64,000 nucleotides of DNA from assembly GCF_041261205.1 (NCBI RefSeq), contig NZ_JBGCCH010000007.1:1-64000 (forward strand), in the 5' to 3' direction. Source of the stretch: Catenulispora sp. MAP5-51 (lineage in GTDB: Bacteria; Actinomycetota; Actinomycetes; Streptomycetales; Catenulisporaceae). The first letter of the stretch is position 1, and every line of letters starts with the position of its first letter. The notes below the pieces were generated by a model. The model was not told the DNA's origin and did not search any database. It saw nothing but the letters and a program-made list of their open reading frames with translations. The position numbers were made by a program, and so were the translations under genes. Shown here one piece after another: positions 36,276 to 45,937 of this stretch.

Positions 36276-37345
36276 CCGAAGCCCCGCCGCCGGACACCGG
36301 CCGCATCGTCTTCCTGGCCACCTCGCCCCGGGTCGCCCTCGGGCTGCTCTCCTGGCCGGCCTGGGAGACGCTGCGCGCGGCCGACGTGGTCTTCGCCGCC
36401 GACGCCGAGCACCCGCACATCCCGTACGTCGAGCAGGCCACCGGCGCCGTGGTGGCGCTGCCGGACCACAGTCCGGCGATGGCCGCCGAACGCCTCCTGG
36501 AGGCCGCCACGCCGTCCCGCACAGTCGTCTGGCTCGCCGAGGACGAGGAGTTCGACGAGGAGATGGCGGTCGCGCTCGGGAACCGGTTGGTGCAGCTCGC
36601 CTCCGAGTCGCTGCCCGAACTCGAAGTCCTGCCGGGTTCCTATGATCTGCCCGGAGCGCACCTGCTCGACCTCGTGGACGTCATGAACCGGCTGCGCTCG
36701 CCCGGCGGCTGCCCCTGGGACGCCGAGCAGACTCACGCCTCGCTGGTGAAGTACCTGCTCGAAGAGGCCTACGAAGCCGTGGAGACCATCGAGGACGGCG
36801 ATCCTCTGACCCCCGGCCCGGGGCGCGACGCGCTGCGCGAGGAACTCGGCGACGTACTACTCCAAGTGATGTTCCACTCACGCATCGCCGAAGAACACGA
36901 AAACGATCCGTTCTCCGTCGACGACGTCGCCGACGGCATCGTGGCCAAGCTGATCCGCCGGCACCCGCATGTGTTCGCCTCTGGCGACAATGGGCACAGT
37001 GGGGACGTCGACGCCCCGACGGCCGAGCACGTGGCCGCCAACTGGGAGCAGATCAAGGCCGAGGAGAAGCAGCGCGCGTCGGTGACCGAGGGCGTGCCGA
37101 TGACCCAGCCGGCCCTGGCGCTGGCCGCGAAGTTGGGGAGCCGGGTCCGCAAGGCCGGGCTCGCCGTGCCCTCCGGGCCCGCCCCCGCCCTCCCGGAAAC
37201 CCCTGATGAGCTGGGTGAGCAGCTTCTTGCGATGGCCGTGGCGGCGGCCGGGGCCGGCTGGGATCCGGAAGAAGTCCTGCGAACGGCTGCGCGTCGGTAC
37301 CGTGACCGCGTCATTACGGCGGAGGCGGAGGTAGCCACGGGGTAG
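36272..37345 (+). CDS. mazG: Nucleoside triphosphate pyrophosphohydrolase MazG
   Basis: 357 residues. MazG hydrolyses (d)NTPs, including damaged ones, to the monophosphates. The MazG core starts at 'RLRSPGGCPWDAEQTHASLV' and has the metal-binding 'EEAYEAVETI' and 'LREELGDVLLQVMFH' (EExxE and ExxD motifs), then 'IRRHPHVF'. A ~120-residue N-terminal extension of the actinobacterial type ('RIVFLATSPRVALGLLSWPA') resembles a methylase-like fold. The C-terminal half has a degenerate second MazG unit. The start overlaps the stop of the TetR gene. Confidence 0.94.
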   Translation: MTEAPPPDTGRIVFLATSPRVALGLLSWPAWETLRAADVVFAADAEHPHIPYVEQATGAVVALPDHSPAMAAERLLEAATPSRTVVWLAEDEEFDEEMAVALGNRLVQLASESLPELEVLPGSYDLPGAHLLDLVDVMNRLRSPGGCPWDAEQTHASLVKYLLEEAYEAVETIEDGDPLTPGPGRDALREELGDVLLQVMFHSRIAEEHENDPFSVDDVADGIVAKLIRRHPHVFASGDNGHSGDVDAPTAEHVAANWEQIKAEEKQRASVTEGVPMTQPALALAAKLGSRVRKAGLAVPSGPAPALPETPDELGEQLLAMAVAAAGAGWDPEEVLRTAARRYRDRVITAEAEVATG

Positions 37346-37437
37346 GGGTGCCGGGTTAGTCTGAACGTGGTAGGCGAAGCGGACCGGCCGACTTCTCCTC
37401 ACGAATCGTTGGCTGACCGGGAGAAGAGAGACCACCT

Positions 37438-37701
37438 ATGTTGGGCGATTTGCAGCCTTGGCACCTGATCGTCATCCTCGTTGTGCTGTTCCTGCTGTTC
37501 GGAGCGAAGAAGATGCCGGACATGGCGCGCTCCGTGGGGCAGTCCCTGCGCATCTTCAAGTCCGAGATGCGGCAGAGCCAGAAGGAGACCGAGGACGTCG
37601 TCAAGCAGGCCAATGACGCCGCGCGGGTGACCCCCGCCGTGGAGAACTCCGGTTCGACGACGGTCACCGACTCGGCTCAGAAGCACACCAACGCCGGCTG
37701 A
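37438..37701 (+). CDS. tatA: Twin-arginine translocase subunit TatA
   Basis: 87 residues. One N-terminal membrane helix ('PWHLIVILVVLFLLFGAKKM') followed by the hinge 'FGAKKMPDMARSVGQSLRIF' and an amphipathic charged helix, the TatA layout. TatA oligomers form the variable pore of the Tat export system for folded proteins. The single-gene unit ends at a strong terminator. Confidence 0.93.
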   Translation: MLGDLQPWHLIVILVVLFLLFGAKKMPDMARSVGQSLRIFKSEMRQSQKETEDVVKQANDAARVTPAVENSGSTTVTDSAQKHTNAG

Positions 37702-37730
37702 CCGGTCCGCGCTGTACCACTGAAAGCCTC

Positions 37731-37759
37731 AGGGCCTCCCGCGATTCGCGAGAGGCCCT
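37731..37759. terminator. Bidirectional terminator between tatA and the Gln/Pro-rich gene
   Basis: agggcctc (37731-37738) pairs with gaggccct (37752-37759), with an inner stem cgcga/tcgcg; flanking ctgaa/ttcag can extend it. It lies between convergent genes ending at 37701 and 37796. Confidence 0.8.
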
Positions 37760-37795
37760 TCAGTGCTGCCCGATCACTGCCCGACCACTGTCCGA

Positions 37796-39058
37796 TCACT
37801 GCCCCGGCAGGGTGTTCTGGAACGCGCCGTGCGCGGCGGAGGTCAGCCAGTCCTTCTGGCTGTCGTCGTTGCGCAGGTCGGCGTAGACCGCCGTGGTGAT
37901 CAGCACGTAGCGGTGGAAGCTGCCGAACTTGCCCTCGCGGGTGACCGCGCCGGCCTTGGCCAGCTTGGTGCAGGTGTCGGCGCCGGGCTGGCCGGCCGGC
38001 GGGCACCACTGCGCGTAGTCGCCCGTGTGCGTGGCGCTCAGCTTCTTGTAGATCGCCGAGGCGGTCGCGGCGTCGGGATAGGGGATGATCATGGCGCTGA
38101 CGACGATCCGGTTGTTGTCCGGGTCGATCCAGGAGGCGGCCATGAGGTCCGTGCACTTGGCGGATTTCACGATGTTCTGCACGGCCGTGTCGCCGATCTT
38201 GGCGCAGGGCTGGGACTGCGCGTACTTCAGCGCGTAGGTCACGTTCTTGTCGTCGGTGAACGACTGCGCCACCAGGGCCTGCGCGGTGAACGGCGTCTTG
38301 TCCGTGGCCGCGTTGTCCAGGGCCGCGCCGCCGCCGGTGGAGGAGGCCGAGGCGGGCGGGGCCGCCGAGCCGGTGTAGCTGTTGTCCGGGAACGAGGCCG
38401 AGCTCGACGAGGCCGGCGTCGCCGGGGCGGTCGGGGACGCGGGCGTGGTCGCCGCGGCGGGCTGCGCCTTGGTGTCCTTCTTGCTGTCGCCCTTGGTCAG
38501 CACGTAGATACCGCCCGCCGCGCCGAGGAGCACCACGACGGCGGCGACGCCCGCGACGATCCGGCCGGTGTTGCCCTTCTTCGGCGGCGGCTCCTCGCCC
38601 GGGTAGGACATGCCGGGCATCTGCGGCGGCGTGAACTGCGGGGGCGGCGGCTGCATCGTGTACTGCGGGTACGGCCCCTGGTCCGGCTGGTACGGCGCAC
38701 GGTCCTGCTGCGGCGGCTGGGACTGCGGGTGCTGACCCTGGGACTGCGGATACTGGCCCTGGGACTGCGGGTACTGCCCCTGGGGCTGGGGGTACTGCCC
38801 CTGGTCCTGCGGGTACGGGATCTGGTCCTGCTGCGGCGGTTGAGCCTGCGGGAACGGGATCCGGTCGTGCTGCGGCGGCGGTCCCTGCTGCGGCGGGCCC
38901 TGGGGCGGCTGCGGAGGCACGTACGAACCCTGATTCCAACCCTCGCCCTGCGGCTGCTGCTGCGGCGGCTGCTGGGGCCCGGGCCGCGGCTGCTCCGGCG
39001 GTGGCTGGGACCCCCAACCCGGCTGGATCTGGGTCTCCCAAGGCGGCTGAGAAGACAT
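37796..39058 (-). CDS. Gln/Pro-rich single-pass membrane protein
   Basis: About 420 residues from ATG 39058. Residues 1-165 are Gln/Pro-rich and cytoplasmic, with tandem 'QGQYPQS' units. A basic stop-transfer ('PPKKGNTG') precedes a membrane helix ('IVAGVAAVVVLLGAAGGIYVL') at about 170-190. The extracytoplasmic part has a Ser/Ala/Thr linker and a C-terminal globular domain with paired cysteines ('SQPCAKIGDTA', 'SAKCTDLMAASW', 'QWCPPA', 'DTCTKLAKAG'). This layout is common for actinobacterial membrane proteins of unknown function, sometimes linked to signalling or protein secretion. No ribosome binding site is evident; the divergent DUF885 gene starts 83 bp away. Confidence 0.75.
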   Translation of the reverse strand: MSSQPPWETQIQPGWGSQPPPEQPRPGPQQPPQQQPQGEGWNQGSYVPPQPPQGPPQQGPPPQHDRIPFPQAQPPQQDQIPYPQDQGQYPQPQGQYPQSQGQYPQSQGQHPQSQPPQQDRAPYQPDQGPYPQYTMQPPPPQFTPPQMPGMSYPGEEPPPKKGNTGRIVAGVAAVVVLLGAAGGIYVLTKGDSKKDTKAQPAAATTPASPTAPATPASSSSASFPDNSYTGSAAPPASASSTGGGAALDNAATDKTPFTAQALVAQSFTDDKNVTYALKYAQSQPCAKIGDTAVQNIVKSAKCTDLMAASWIDPDNNRIVVSAMIIPYPDAATASAIYKKLSATHTGDYAQWCPPAGQPGADTCTKLAKAGAVTREGKFGSFHRYVLITTAVYADLRNDDSQKDWLTSAAHGAFQNTLPGQ

Positions 39059-39140
39059 GGTCACAGCATATGCAGTACTGATGACGGGAGTGCAGACTCT
39101 TCCTCGATCTCAGCGGCGAACAGTCCTCTATGGTCGGAGA

Positions 39141-40853
39141 ATGGCAGACACCCCTGACGCACGCTTCGAGGCATTGGCCGCCGACATCCTGGACGGCCTG
39201 TGCCGCCGGCATCCGGACTGGGCCGGGACGCTGGGCCTGCACGAGTACGACGCGGAGCTGCCGGACCGGTCCGCCGGCGGCCTGGCCGCGGAAGCCGCCT
39301 GGCTGGCCGGGCGGGCCGCGGATCTGGCCGACCAGGACACCGCGGCGCTGTCGGTGGCCAACCGCGCGGACGCCGCGATCCTCGCCAACCACCTGGCCGC
39401 GCTGCGCTTCCAGATCGAGGACCTGCGCGAGGACGAGTGGAATCCGGCGGAGGCGAACCCCGGCATCGCCTTGTACACGCTGCTGGCGCGCGACTACGCC
39501 CCGGCCGCACAGCGGCTGAGGGCTTTCGCCGGGCGGCTGGAACAGGTGCCCTCGACGCTGGCGGACAGCCGGTCGCTGTTGACCGGCAAGCCTTTGTCGC
39601 GCATCCACGTGGAGCTCGCGATAGGCCAGTTCCAGGGCACCGTGGACCTGGTCGGGGCCGAGCTGGACGCGGCGGTCGTGGAGGCTTCGAAAGCTGATTC
39701 AGCCGGTGCCTCCGAGGCGCGGACGGCGATCGACGCGGTCCGTCCGGCGGCGGTGGAAGCACTCGAAGCGCACATCGCCTGGCTCAAGGAGCGGCTGGCC
39801 GCCGGCGACGCGGGGGAGGAGGAGTTCCGCGACCCGCGGATCGGCGCGGAACTGTTCGCCCGCAAGCTCTCCCTGAGCCTGGACGCGGAGTCGGACGCGG
39901 CGGCGATCCTGGCGCGTGCCGAAGCCGATCTGGACCGGGTCTCCGCAGAGATCGTCGAGGCCGCCGCGGGCTTCGAGGGCGTCGCGGTCCCCTCGGACGA
40001 GGCGGAGCGCTCGGCGCTGGTGCGGCGGGTCCTGGACCGGCTCGCCGAGGCCGCGCCGGACAACGAGACCATCCTGGAGTACAGCCGGCAGGCGCTGCTG
40101 AAGCAGTTCGCCTTCGTGCGCGAGCACGACCTCGTGACCGTGTATCCGGACCCTTATGAAGTCTCGGCCATGCCCGAGGTGCACCGGGGCGTGGCGGTGG
40201 CCTACTGCGACCCGCCCGGGCCGCTGGAGCCGGCCGAGGTGCAGACGATCCTGGCGATCTCGCCGACACCGGAGGACTGGACGCCCGAGCGCGTCGCCTC
40301 CTTCTTCCGCGAGTACAACCTGCACATGCTGCACAACCTGATGGTCCACGAGGCCATGCCGGGACACCTGCTGCAGTTGCAGCACTCGCGCCGCCAGCAG
40401 GCCCCGACCCCGGTCCGCGCCGCGCTGTGGTCCGGCTCCTTCGTCGAGGGCTGGGCCGTGTACGCCGAGGAGCTGATGGCCCGCTACCGATATCCCGGCG
40501 ACGGCGACCCGCGCGCAGTGCGGATGCAGCAGCTGAAGATGCAGCTCCGCATGATCATCAACACCGTGCTCGACGGCCGGGTCCACTGCCACGGCATGAC
40601 CGAGGACGAGGCCATGGCGCTGATGACCGGCCGCGGATACCAGGAGGACGGCGAGGCCGCGGGCAAGTGGCGCCGCGCACTGCTGAGCAGCTCGCAGCTG
40701 TCCACGTACTACGTGGGCTACGTCGAGGTCTCCGACCTGGTCCGCGATCTGCGGGCGGACCATCCCGAATGGTCGGAGCGCGAGCTGCACGACGCGGTGC
40801 TGGGGCACGGCTCCCCGGCCGCGCGGTACCTCAGGGAGCTGATCGCCGGCTAG
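39141..40853 (+). CDS. DUF885 family metallopeptidase-like protein
   Basis: 570 residues from ATG 39141; the longer frame from 39057 overlaps the divergent gene and is not used. DUF885 proteins are helical zinc-peptidase-like enzymes. The metal motif is 'VHEAMPGHLLQ' (His403-Glu404, His409), followed by 'FVEGWAVYAEELM', which supplies the third ligand region. The N-terminus lacks a signal peptide, so it is cytoplasmic. The substrate is unknown. Single-gene unit, convergent with the two-component system at 40904. Confidence 0.85.
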   Translation: MADTPDARFEALAADILDGLCRRHPDWAGTLGLHEYDAELPDRSAGGLAAEAAWLAGRAADLADQDTAALSVANRADAAILANHLAALRFQIEDLREDEWNPAEANPGIALYTLLARDYAPAAQRLRAFAGRLEQVPSTLADSRSLLTGKPLSRIHVELAIGQFQGTVDLVGAELDAAVVEASKADSAGASEARTAIDAVRPAAVEALEAHIAWLKERLAAGDAGEEEFRDPRIGAELFARKLSLSLDAESDAAAILARAEADLDRVSAEIVEAAAGFEGVAVPSDEAERSALVRRVLDRLAEAAPDNETILEYSRQALLKQFAFVREHDLVTVYPDPYEVSAMPEVHRGVAVAYCDPPGPLEPAEVQTILAISPTPEDWTPERVASFFREYNLHMLHNLMVHEAMPGHLLQLQHSRRQQAPTPVRAALWSGSFVEGWAVYAEELMARYRYPGDGDPRAVRMQQLKMQLRMIINTVLDGRVHCHGMTEDEAMALMTGRGYQEDGEAAGKWRRALLSSSQLSTYYVGYVEVSDLVRDLRADHPEWSERELHDAVLGHGSPAARYLRELIAG

Positions 40854-40903
40854 CGGCGCGGTTCGAGGCCGGCTTCAGGGGCCGTCTCCACGACGGGGCG
40901 GCC

Positions 40904-41560
40904 CTAGACGTTCAGGTACCGCAGAACCGCCATCACCCGGCGGTGGTCCTCCGCCGCCGGCGTGAGGTCCAGCTTGGTGAAGATGCTCGAGGTGTGCTTC
41001 TCCACCGCCTTCTCGGTCACGAACAGCCCGGCCGCGATCGCCGAGTTGGAGCGGCCCTCGGCCATCATCGCCAGGACCTCGCGCTCGCGCGGGGTCAGGG
41101 TCTCCAGGGGGTCGTTCTTCTTGCGGCGGCCCAGGAGCTGCGCCACGACCTCGGGGTCCAGGGCGGTGCCGCCGGCGGCGACGCGCTTGAGGGCGTCGAC
41201 GAACTCCTCGACCTCGGCGACGCGCTCCTTCAGGAGGTAGCCCAGGCCGTTGGCGCTGGTGGAGAACAGCTCCTGGGCGTAGGCGGCCTCGACCGCCTGG
41301 CTGAAGACCAGGATGGCCATGTCCGGGTACTTGGCCCGGACCTCCACCGCGGCGCGCAGGCCCTCGTCGGTGAAGGTCGGGGGCATGCGGACGTCGGCGA
41401 CGATCACGTCCGGCTTCAGGGCGTCGGCGGCCTCCACCATGCCCTTGCCGTCGTCCACCTTGGCCACGACGTCGAACCCCGAATCCGCGAGGAGCCTGGC
41501 CAGGCCCTCGCGGAGCAGGACCGCGTCTTCGGCGATCAGGACGCGGATGGCTTCGGGCAT
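40904..41560 (-). CDS. LuxR-type (NarL) response regulator
   Basis: 218 residues from ATG 41560. Receiver domain with 'RVLIAEDAVLLREGL' and phospho-acceptor Asp56 in 'VIVADVRMPP', then a LuxR helix-turn-helix ('LTPREREVLAMMAEGRSNSA', 'EKAVEKHTSSIFTKL'). Its start lies 25 bp inside the preceding kinase gene on the same strand, so the pair is coupled. It closely resembles the regulator at 45142. Target genes are unknown. Confidence 0.93.
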   Translation of the reverse strand: MPEAIRVLIAEDAVLLREGLARLLADSGFDVVAKVDDGKGMVEAADALKPDVIVADVRMPPTFTDEGLRAAVEVRAKYPDMAILVFSQAVEAAYAQELFSTSANGLGYLLKERVAEVEEFVDALKRVAAGGTALDPEVVAQLLGRRKKNDPLETLTPREREVLAMMAEGRSNSAIAAGLFVTEKAVEKHTSSIFTKLDLTPAAEDHRRVMAVLRYLNV

Positions 41561-42894
41561 GGCATCTCCATGATGATCTGGGTCGGTCCCCCGAGTGGGC
41601 TGCTGACCGACAGAATGCCATCCAGCGGCGCGATGCGGTCGGACAATCCGGCCAGGCCGCCGCCGGTATCGGCCTCGGCGCCGCCGACGCCGTTGTCGCC
41701 GACGATCATCCGCAGGTTGCCGTCGCGCAGTTCCAGCTCGATCCAGGCCCGGGTGGCGTGGGCGTGCTTGGCCATGTTCGCCAGCGACTCGGAGGCCACG
41801 AAGTACGCCGCCGACTCCACTTCCGGGCTCGGCCGCCAGGGCAGGGCGGCGTCCACCTCGACCGGGACCGGGGAGCGGCCGGCCAGGGCGGACAGCGCCG
41901 CGTCCAGGCCGCGGTCGGTCAGCACCGCGGGGTGGATGCCGCGGGCCAGATCGCGCAGCTCGCTCAGGGCCAGCTTCACGCCCTCGTGCGCCTCGGCGAC
42001 CAGCTGCGCGGCGGCCGCGGAGTCGGATTCGTCGCCGGTCTTCAGCTTCGACTTGGCCCGGCCCAGGTCCATCGCCAGGGCGACCAGCCGCTGCTGCGCG
42101 CCGTCGTGCAGGTCGCGCTCGATGCGGCGGCGCTCGGCCTCGGCGGCGCTGACCGCCTGGCTGCGGGTGGTGCGCAGGGCCGCCTCGCGGCGCGCCAGCT
42201 CGGGCCGGCCCAGGCCCAGCAGCGTGCGGCCCAAGGTGGTCTGGGCCCGGGTCGCCAGCTCCAGGACGGTCGGCCCGACGAACCAGGTGAACACCACAGC
42301 GATGGCCGAGAAGGTCAGGACGGAGGGCAGGGTGCTGATGTAGTACTCGCTGCCGTCGACGTGCATCAGCGGGATCCGGTGGTGCGGCAGGGCGCGGTAC
42401 CAGAACGGCAGGGTGAGCGCGCCCAGGGTCAGCGCCCAGACGTCGACGACCGCGATGAACCACCCGAACCCCAGCGCCGAGGACAGGATCAGGTGCACCA
42501 GGTCCCGCCAGGTCGCCGGGTCGGAGACGTGGCCGAGCAGCCGCTGCAGCACGTTCCCGGCCGGAGCCGGCTCCCGGTACGGCGCGGGCACCCGCTCGCC
42601 GGTCAGGTTCAGGATCCGCCGCCGCTCGAGCCGGGCGTGCCAGCGCAGGCCCGTGATGCCGGCCAGCAGCAGCGGCAGTCCGACGACCACCAGGACCAGC
42701 GGCCCGCCGACGCTGAGCACCACGGCTATCCAGATCACCTGGACGAACGCGGTCGCGAACGAGGCGGCCAGATACCCCTGCTGGCGCAGCGCGCGCCCGG
42801 TGAAGGGACCCTTCAGCAACTCCCCCGGGCCGAGCATCGGCGCGGCGTCCTCGACCCGCCGGCCGGCAACCTTGGCTCCCACATTCGTGATCAT
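41536..42894 (-). CDS. Sensor histidine kinase (HisKA_3)
   Basis: 452 residues, ATG 42894. An N-terminal membrane sensor region with four hydrophobic segments (putative sensor domain type of actinobacteria; 'FVQVIWIAVVLSVGGPLVLV', 'LGFGWFIAVVDVWALTLGAL') precedes the dimerisation helix 'RRRIERDLHDGAQQRLVALA' with His263. The ATPase domain has 'ESLANMAKHAHAT' (N box) and 'GDNGVGG' (G box). No extracellular ligand domain of size is present, so it probably senses membrane or wall stress. Partner is the regulator at 40904. Confidence 0.92.
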   Translation of the reverse strand: MITNVGAKVAGRRVEDAAPMLGPGELLKGPFTGRALRQQGYLAASFATAFVQVIWIAVVLSVGGPLVLVVVGLPLLLAGITGLRWHARLERRRILNLTGERVPAPYREPAPAGNVLQRLLGHVSDPATWRDLVHLILSSALGFGWFIAVVDVWALTLGALTLPFWYRALPHHRIPLMHVDGSEYYISTLPSVLTFSAIAVVFTWFVGPTVLELATRAQTTLGRTLLGLGRPELARREAALRTTRSQAVSAAEAERRRIERDLHDGAQQRLVALAMDLGRAKSKLKTGDESDSAAAAQLVAEAHEGVKLALSELRDLARGIHPAVLTDRGLDAALSALAGRSPVPVEVDAALPWRPSPEVESAAYFVASESLANMAKHAHATRAWIELELRDGNLRMIVGDNGVGGAEADTGGGLAGLSDRIAPLDGILSVSSPLGGPTQIIMEMPCPKPSAS

Positions 42895-43085
42895 AGGTCC
42901 AGCATCGGGGAGTGCGGCGCGGATTCCGATGGGGGTGGCCCTACTGTTCGCGCGGGGAAGACCCCCGAAACTTCCTTCGGCCCGCCGCAGGCGGCCTGGA
43001 GCGCCTCTGTTCAGCGCCTGCCCGGGGAATCCACGGCGAACAGCGCGCGGCGCGGCCCCGCCGTCTCACCCCTCGACCCTGCTGA

Positions 43086-44441
<1,356 letters not shown>

Positions 44442-44445
44442 CACC

Positions 44446-44492
44446 GGCTGACACAGCCTGACTTGGCTGACACAACCTGACTTGGCTGACAC
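44446..44492. repeat. 19-bp tandem repeat after eno
   Basis: ggctgacaca(g/a)cctgactt occurs at 44446-44464 and 44465-44483, followed by a partial copy to 44492. The eno stop codon lies just upstream in a similar ggctgacac context. Confidence 0.85.
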
Positions 44493-44506
44493 CCTCGCCG
44501 CCCGCT

Positions 44507-44538
44507 GATACCGCCTGCCCTGACCGGCAGGCGGTATC
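44507..44538. terminator. 13-bp perfect hairpin between eno and ftsB
   Basis: gataccgcctgcc (44507-44519) pairs perfectly with ggcaggcggtatc (44526-44538) around a 6-nt loop. It ends 9 bp before the ATG of ftsB. It may end eno transcripts, or fold in the ftsB leader and modulate its translation. Confidence 0.7.
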
Positions 44539-44547
44539 GTCGCAGGC

Positions 44548-45120
44548 ATGAGATCGGAAGCCGAGGGCTCGGCACCTCGGCGCTTGAGCGCGGTCCCGGC
44601 GCAGCGGCACGACGCCGCGCCGGGACCTTCGCGTTCCGCCGGCGACGGCGGCTCGGGCTCGGGCGGCCCGAACAAGAAGCGCACGCGCTACACCGCGCGC
44701 GCGGCGATCCTGATGCTGGTGCTGTGCGCGCTCGTGCTGGCGCTGGCCTATCCGCTGCAGCAGTACTTCTCGCAGGGCTCGCAGATCGACCAGCTCAAGC
44801 AGCAGAACGCGGACAAGCGCGCCGAGGTCAGCCAGCTCCAGCAGCAGCTGGCGCAGTGGCAGGACCCCGACTACGTCAAGATCCAGGCCCGGCTCCGGCT
44901 GCACTACGTGTTCCCCGGCGAGACCGGTCTGCGGCTCCTCGGGGCCGGGGACGCGGCCAGCGGCGGCCCGGACGGGACCACGGGCCCCTCGCAGGGCTCC
45001 AGTGCTTGGTACGCGCAGCTGTGGAACTCGGTGACGGCCGCGACCGGCGCACCGCCGTCAGCCACGTCCGCCCCCTCGTCAGTACCCACTTCCGTGTCCC
45101 CGACGGCGACCGGCCACTGA
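44548..45120 (+). CDS. ftsB: Septum formation initiator FtsB/DivIC
   Basis: 190 residues, ATG 44548. A basic, Pro/Gly-rich cytoplasmic leader (about 50 residues) is followed by one membrane helix ('RAAILMLVLCALVLALAYPL') and a coiled coil ('QIDQLKQQNADKRAEVSQLQ') ending at the family motif 'WQDPDYVKIQARLRLHYVFP', with 'GETG' after it. FtsB/DivIC links early and late division proteins and activates septal wall synthesis. A Ser/Thr/Pro-rich C-terminal tail is added. Eno upstream is the normal neighbour in actinomycetes. There is no clear ribosome binding site because the hairpin occupies its place. Confidence 0.92.
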   Translation: MRSEAEGSAPRRLSAVPAQRHDAAPGPSRSAGDGGSGSGGPNKKRTRYTARAAILMLVLCALVLALAYPLQQYFSQGSQIDQLKQQNADKRAEVSQLQQQLAQWQDPDYVKIQARLRLHYVFPGETGLRLLGAGDAASGGPDGTTGPSQGSSAWYAQLWNSVTAATGAPPSATSAPSSVPTSVSPTATGH

Positions 45121-45141
45121 GGCTCGGCTACCGCACCCCGG

Positions 45142-45780
45142 TCATGGCGTGACCCCGAGGTACTTCAGCACCGCCAGCACCCGCCGGTGGTCCTCGTCCG
45201 CCGGCGGCAGCCCGAGCTTCGTGAAGATGTTGCTGATGTGCTTCTCCACCGAGCTGTCGGCGAGGACCAGCTGCTTGCCGATCGCGGCGTTCGAGCGGCC
45301 CTCGGCCATCAGCCCCAGCACCTCGCGCTCCCGGGCGGTCAGCGCGTCGGTGGGCCGGGAGCCGAGCAGCTGGACCACGACCTCCGGGTCCAGCACCGTG
45401 CCGCCGGCGGCGATCTTGGCCAGCGCCTCGACGAACTCGCTGACGTCGGCGACCCGCTCCTTGAGCAGATAGCCGACGCCGGAGACCCGGCCGCTGAACA
45501 GGTCGCGGGCGTAGCGGGTCTCCACATACTGCGAGAACAGCAGCACCCCGACGCCCGGGTGGCTCCGGCGCAGCTCCATCGCGGCGCGCAGGCCCTCGTC
45601 GGTGTGCGTCGGCGGCATCCGGATGTCCAGCACCACCGCGTCCGGCGGGTCGGCGGCGACCGCGGCCAGCAGCTCGTCCGCGTTCGGGACGGCGGCCGGC
45701 ACCTCGTGGTCGCGCTTGGTGAGGATCTGGACCAGACCGTCCCGCAGGACGCCGGAGTCTTCGGCGATCATGATGCGCAC
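45142..45780 (-). CDS. LuxR-type (NarL) response regulator, paralogue
   Basis: 212 residues, ATG 45780. Receiver with 'RIMIAEDSGVLRDGL' and Asp52 in 'VVLDIRMPP'; LuxR domain 'LTAREREVLGLMAEGRSNAA' and 'DSSVEKHISNIFTKLGLPPA'. The C-terminus 'EDHRRVLAVLKYLGV' matches the regulator at 40904 ('EDHRRVMAVLRYLNV'), so the two are paralogues. It follows its kinase partner (45938-47263) after 157 bp. Confidence 0.93.
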   Translation of the reverse strand: MRIMIAEDSGVLRDGLVQILTKRDHEVPAAVPNADELLAAVAADPPDAVVLDIRMPPTHTDEGLRAAMELRRSHPGVGVLLFSQYVETRYARDLFSGRVSGVGYLLKERVADVSEFVEALAKIAAGGTVLDPEVVVQLLGSRPTDALTAREREVLGLMAEGRSNAAIGKQLVLADSSVEKHISNIFTKLGLPPADEDHRRVLAVLKYLGVTP

Positions 45781-45937
45781 GGGCTGGTTCTCCTTCGGCG
45801 GGCGGTCCTCAACCCACCTGAAGATAGCCGAAACGCTCGGCTCCGGCCGGAGCCCGCTGAGTACGCCCGCTGAGCCCGGCCGCTGCGTCTGCCTGCCGCG
45901 TCTGCCCGCTGTGTCCGGCCGGCGCCGCCGGCGCGCG

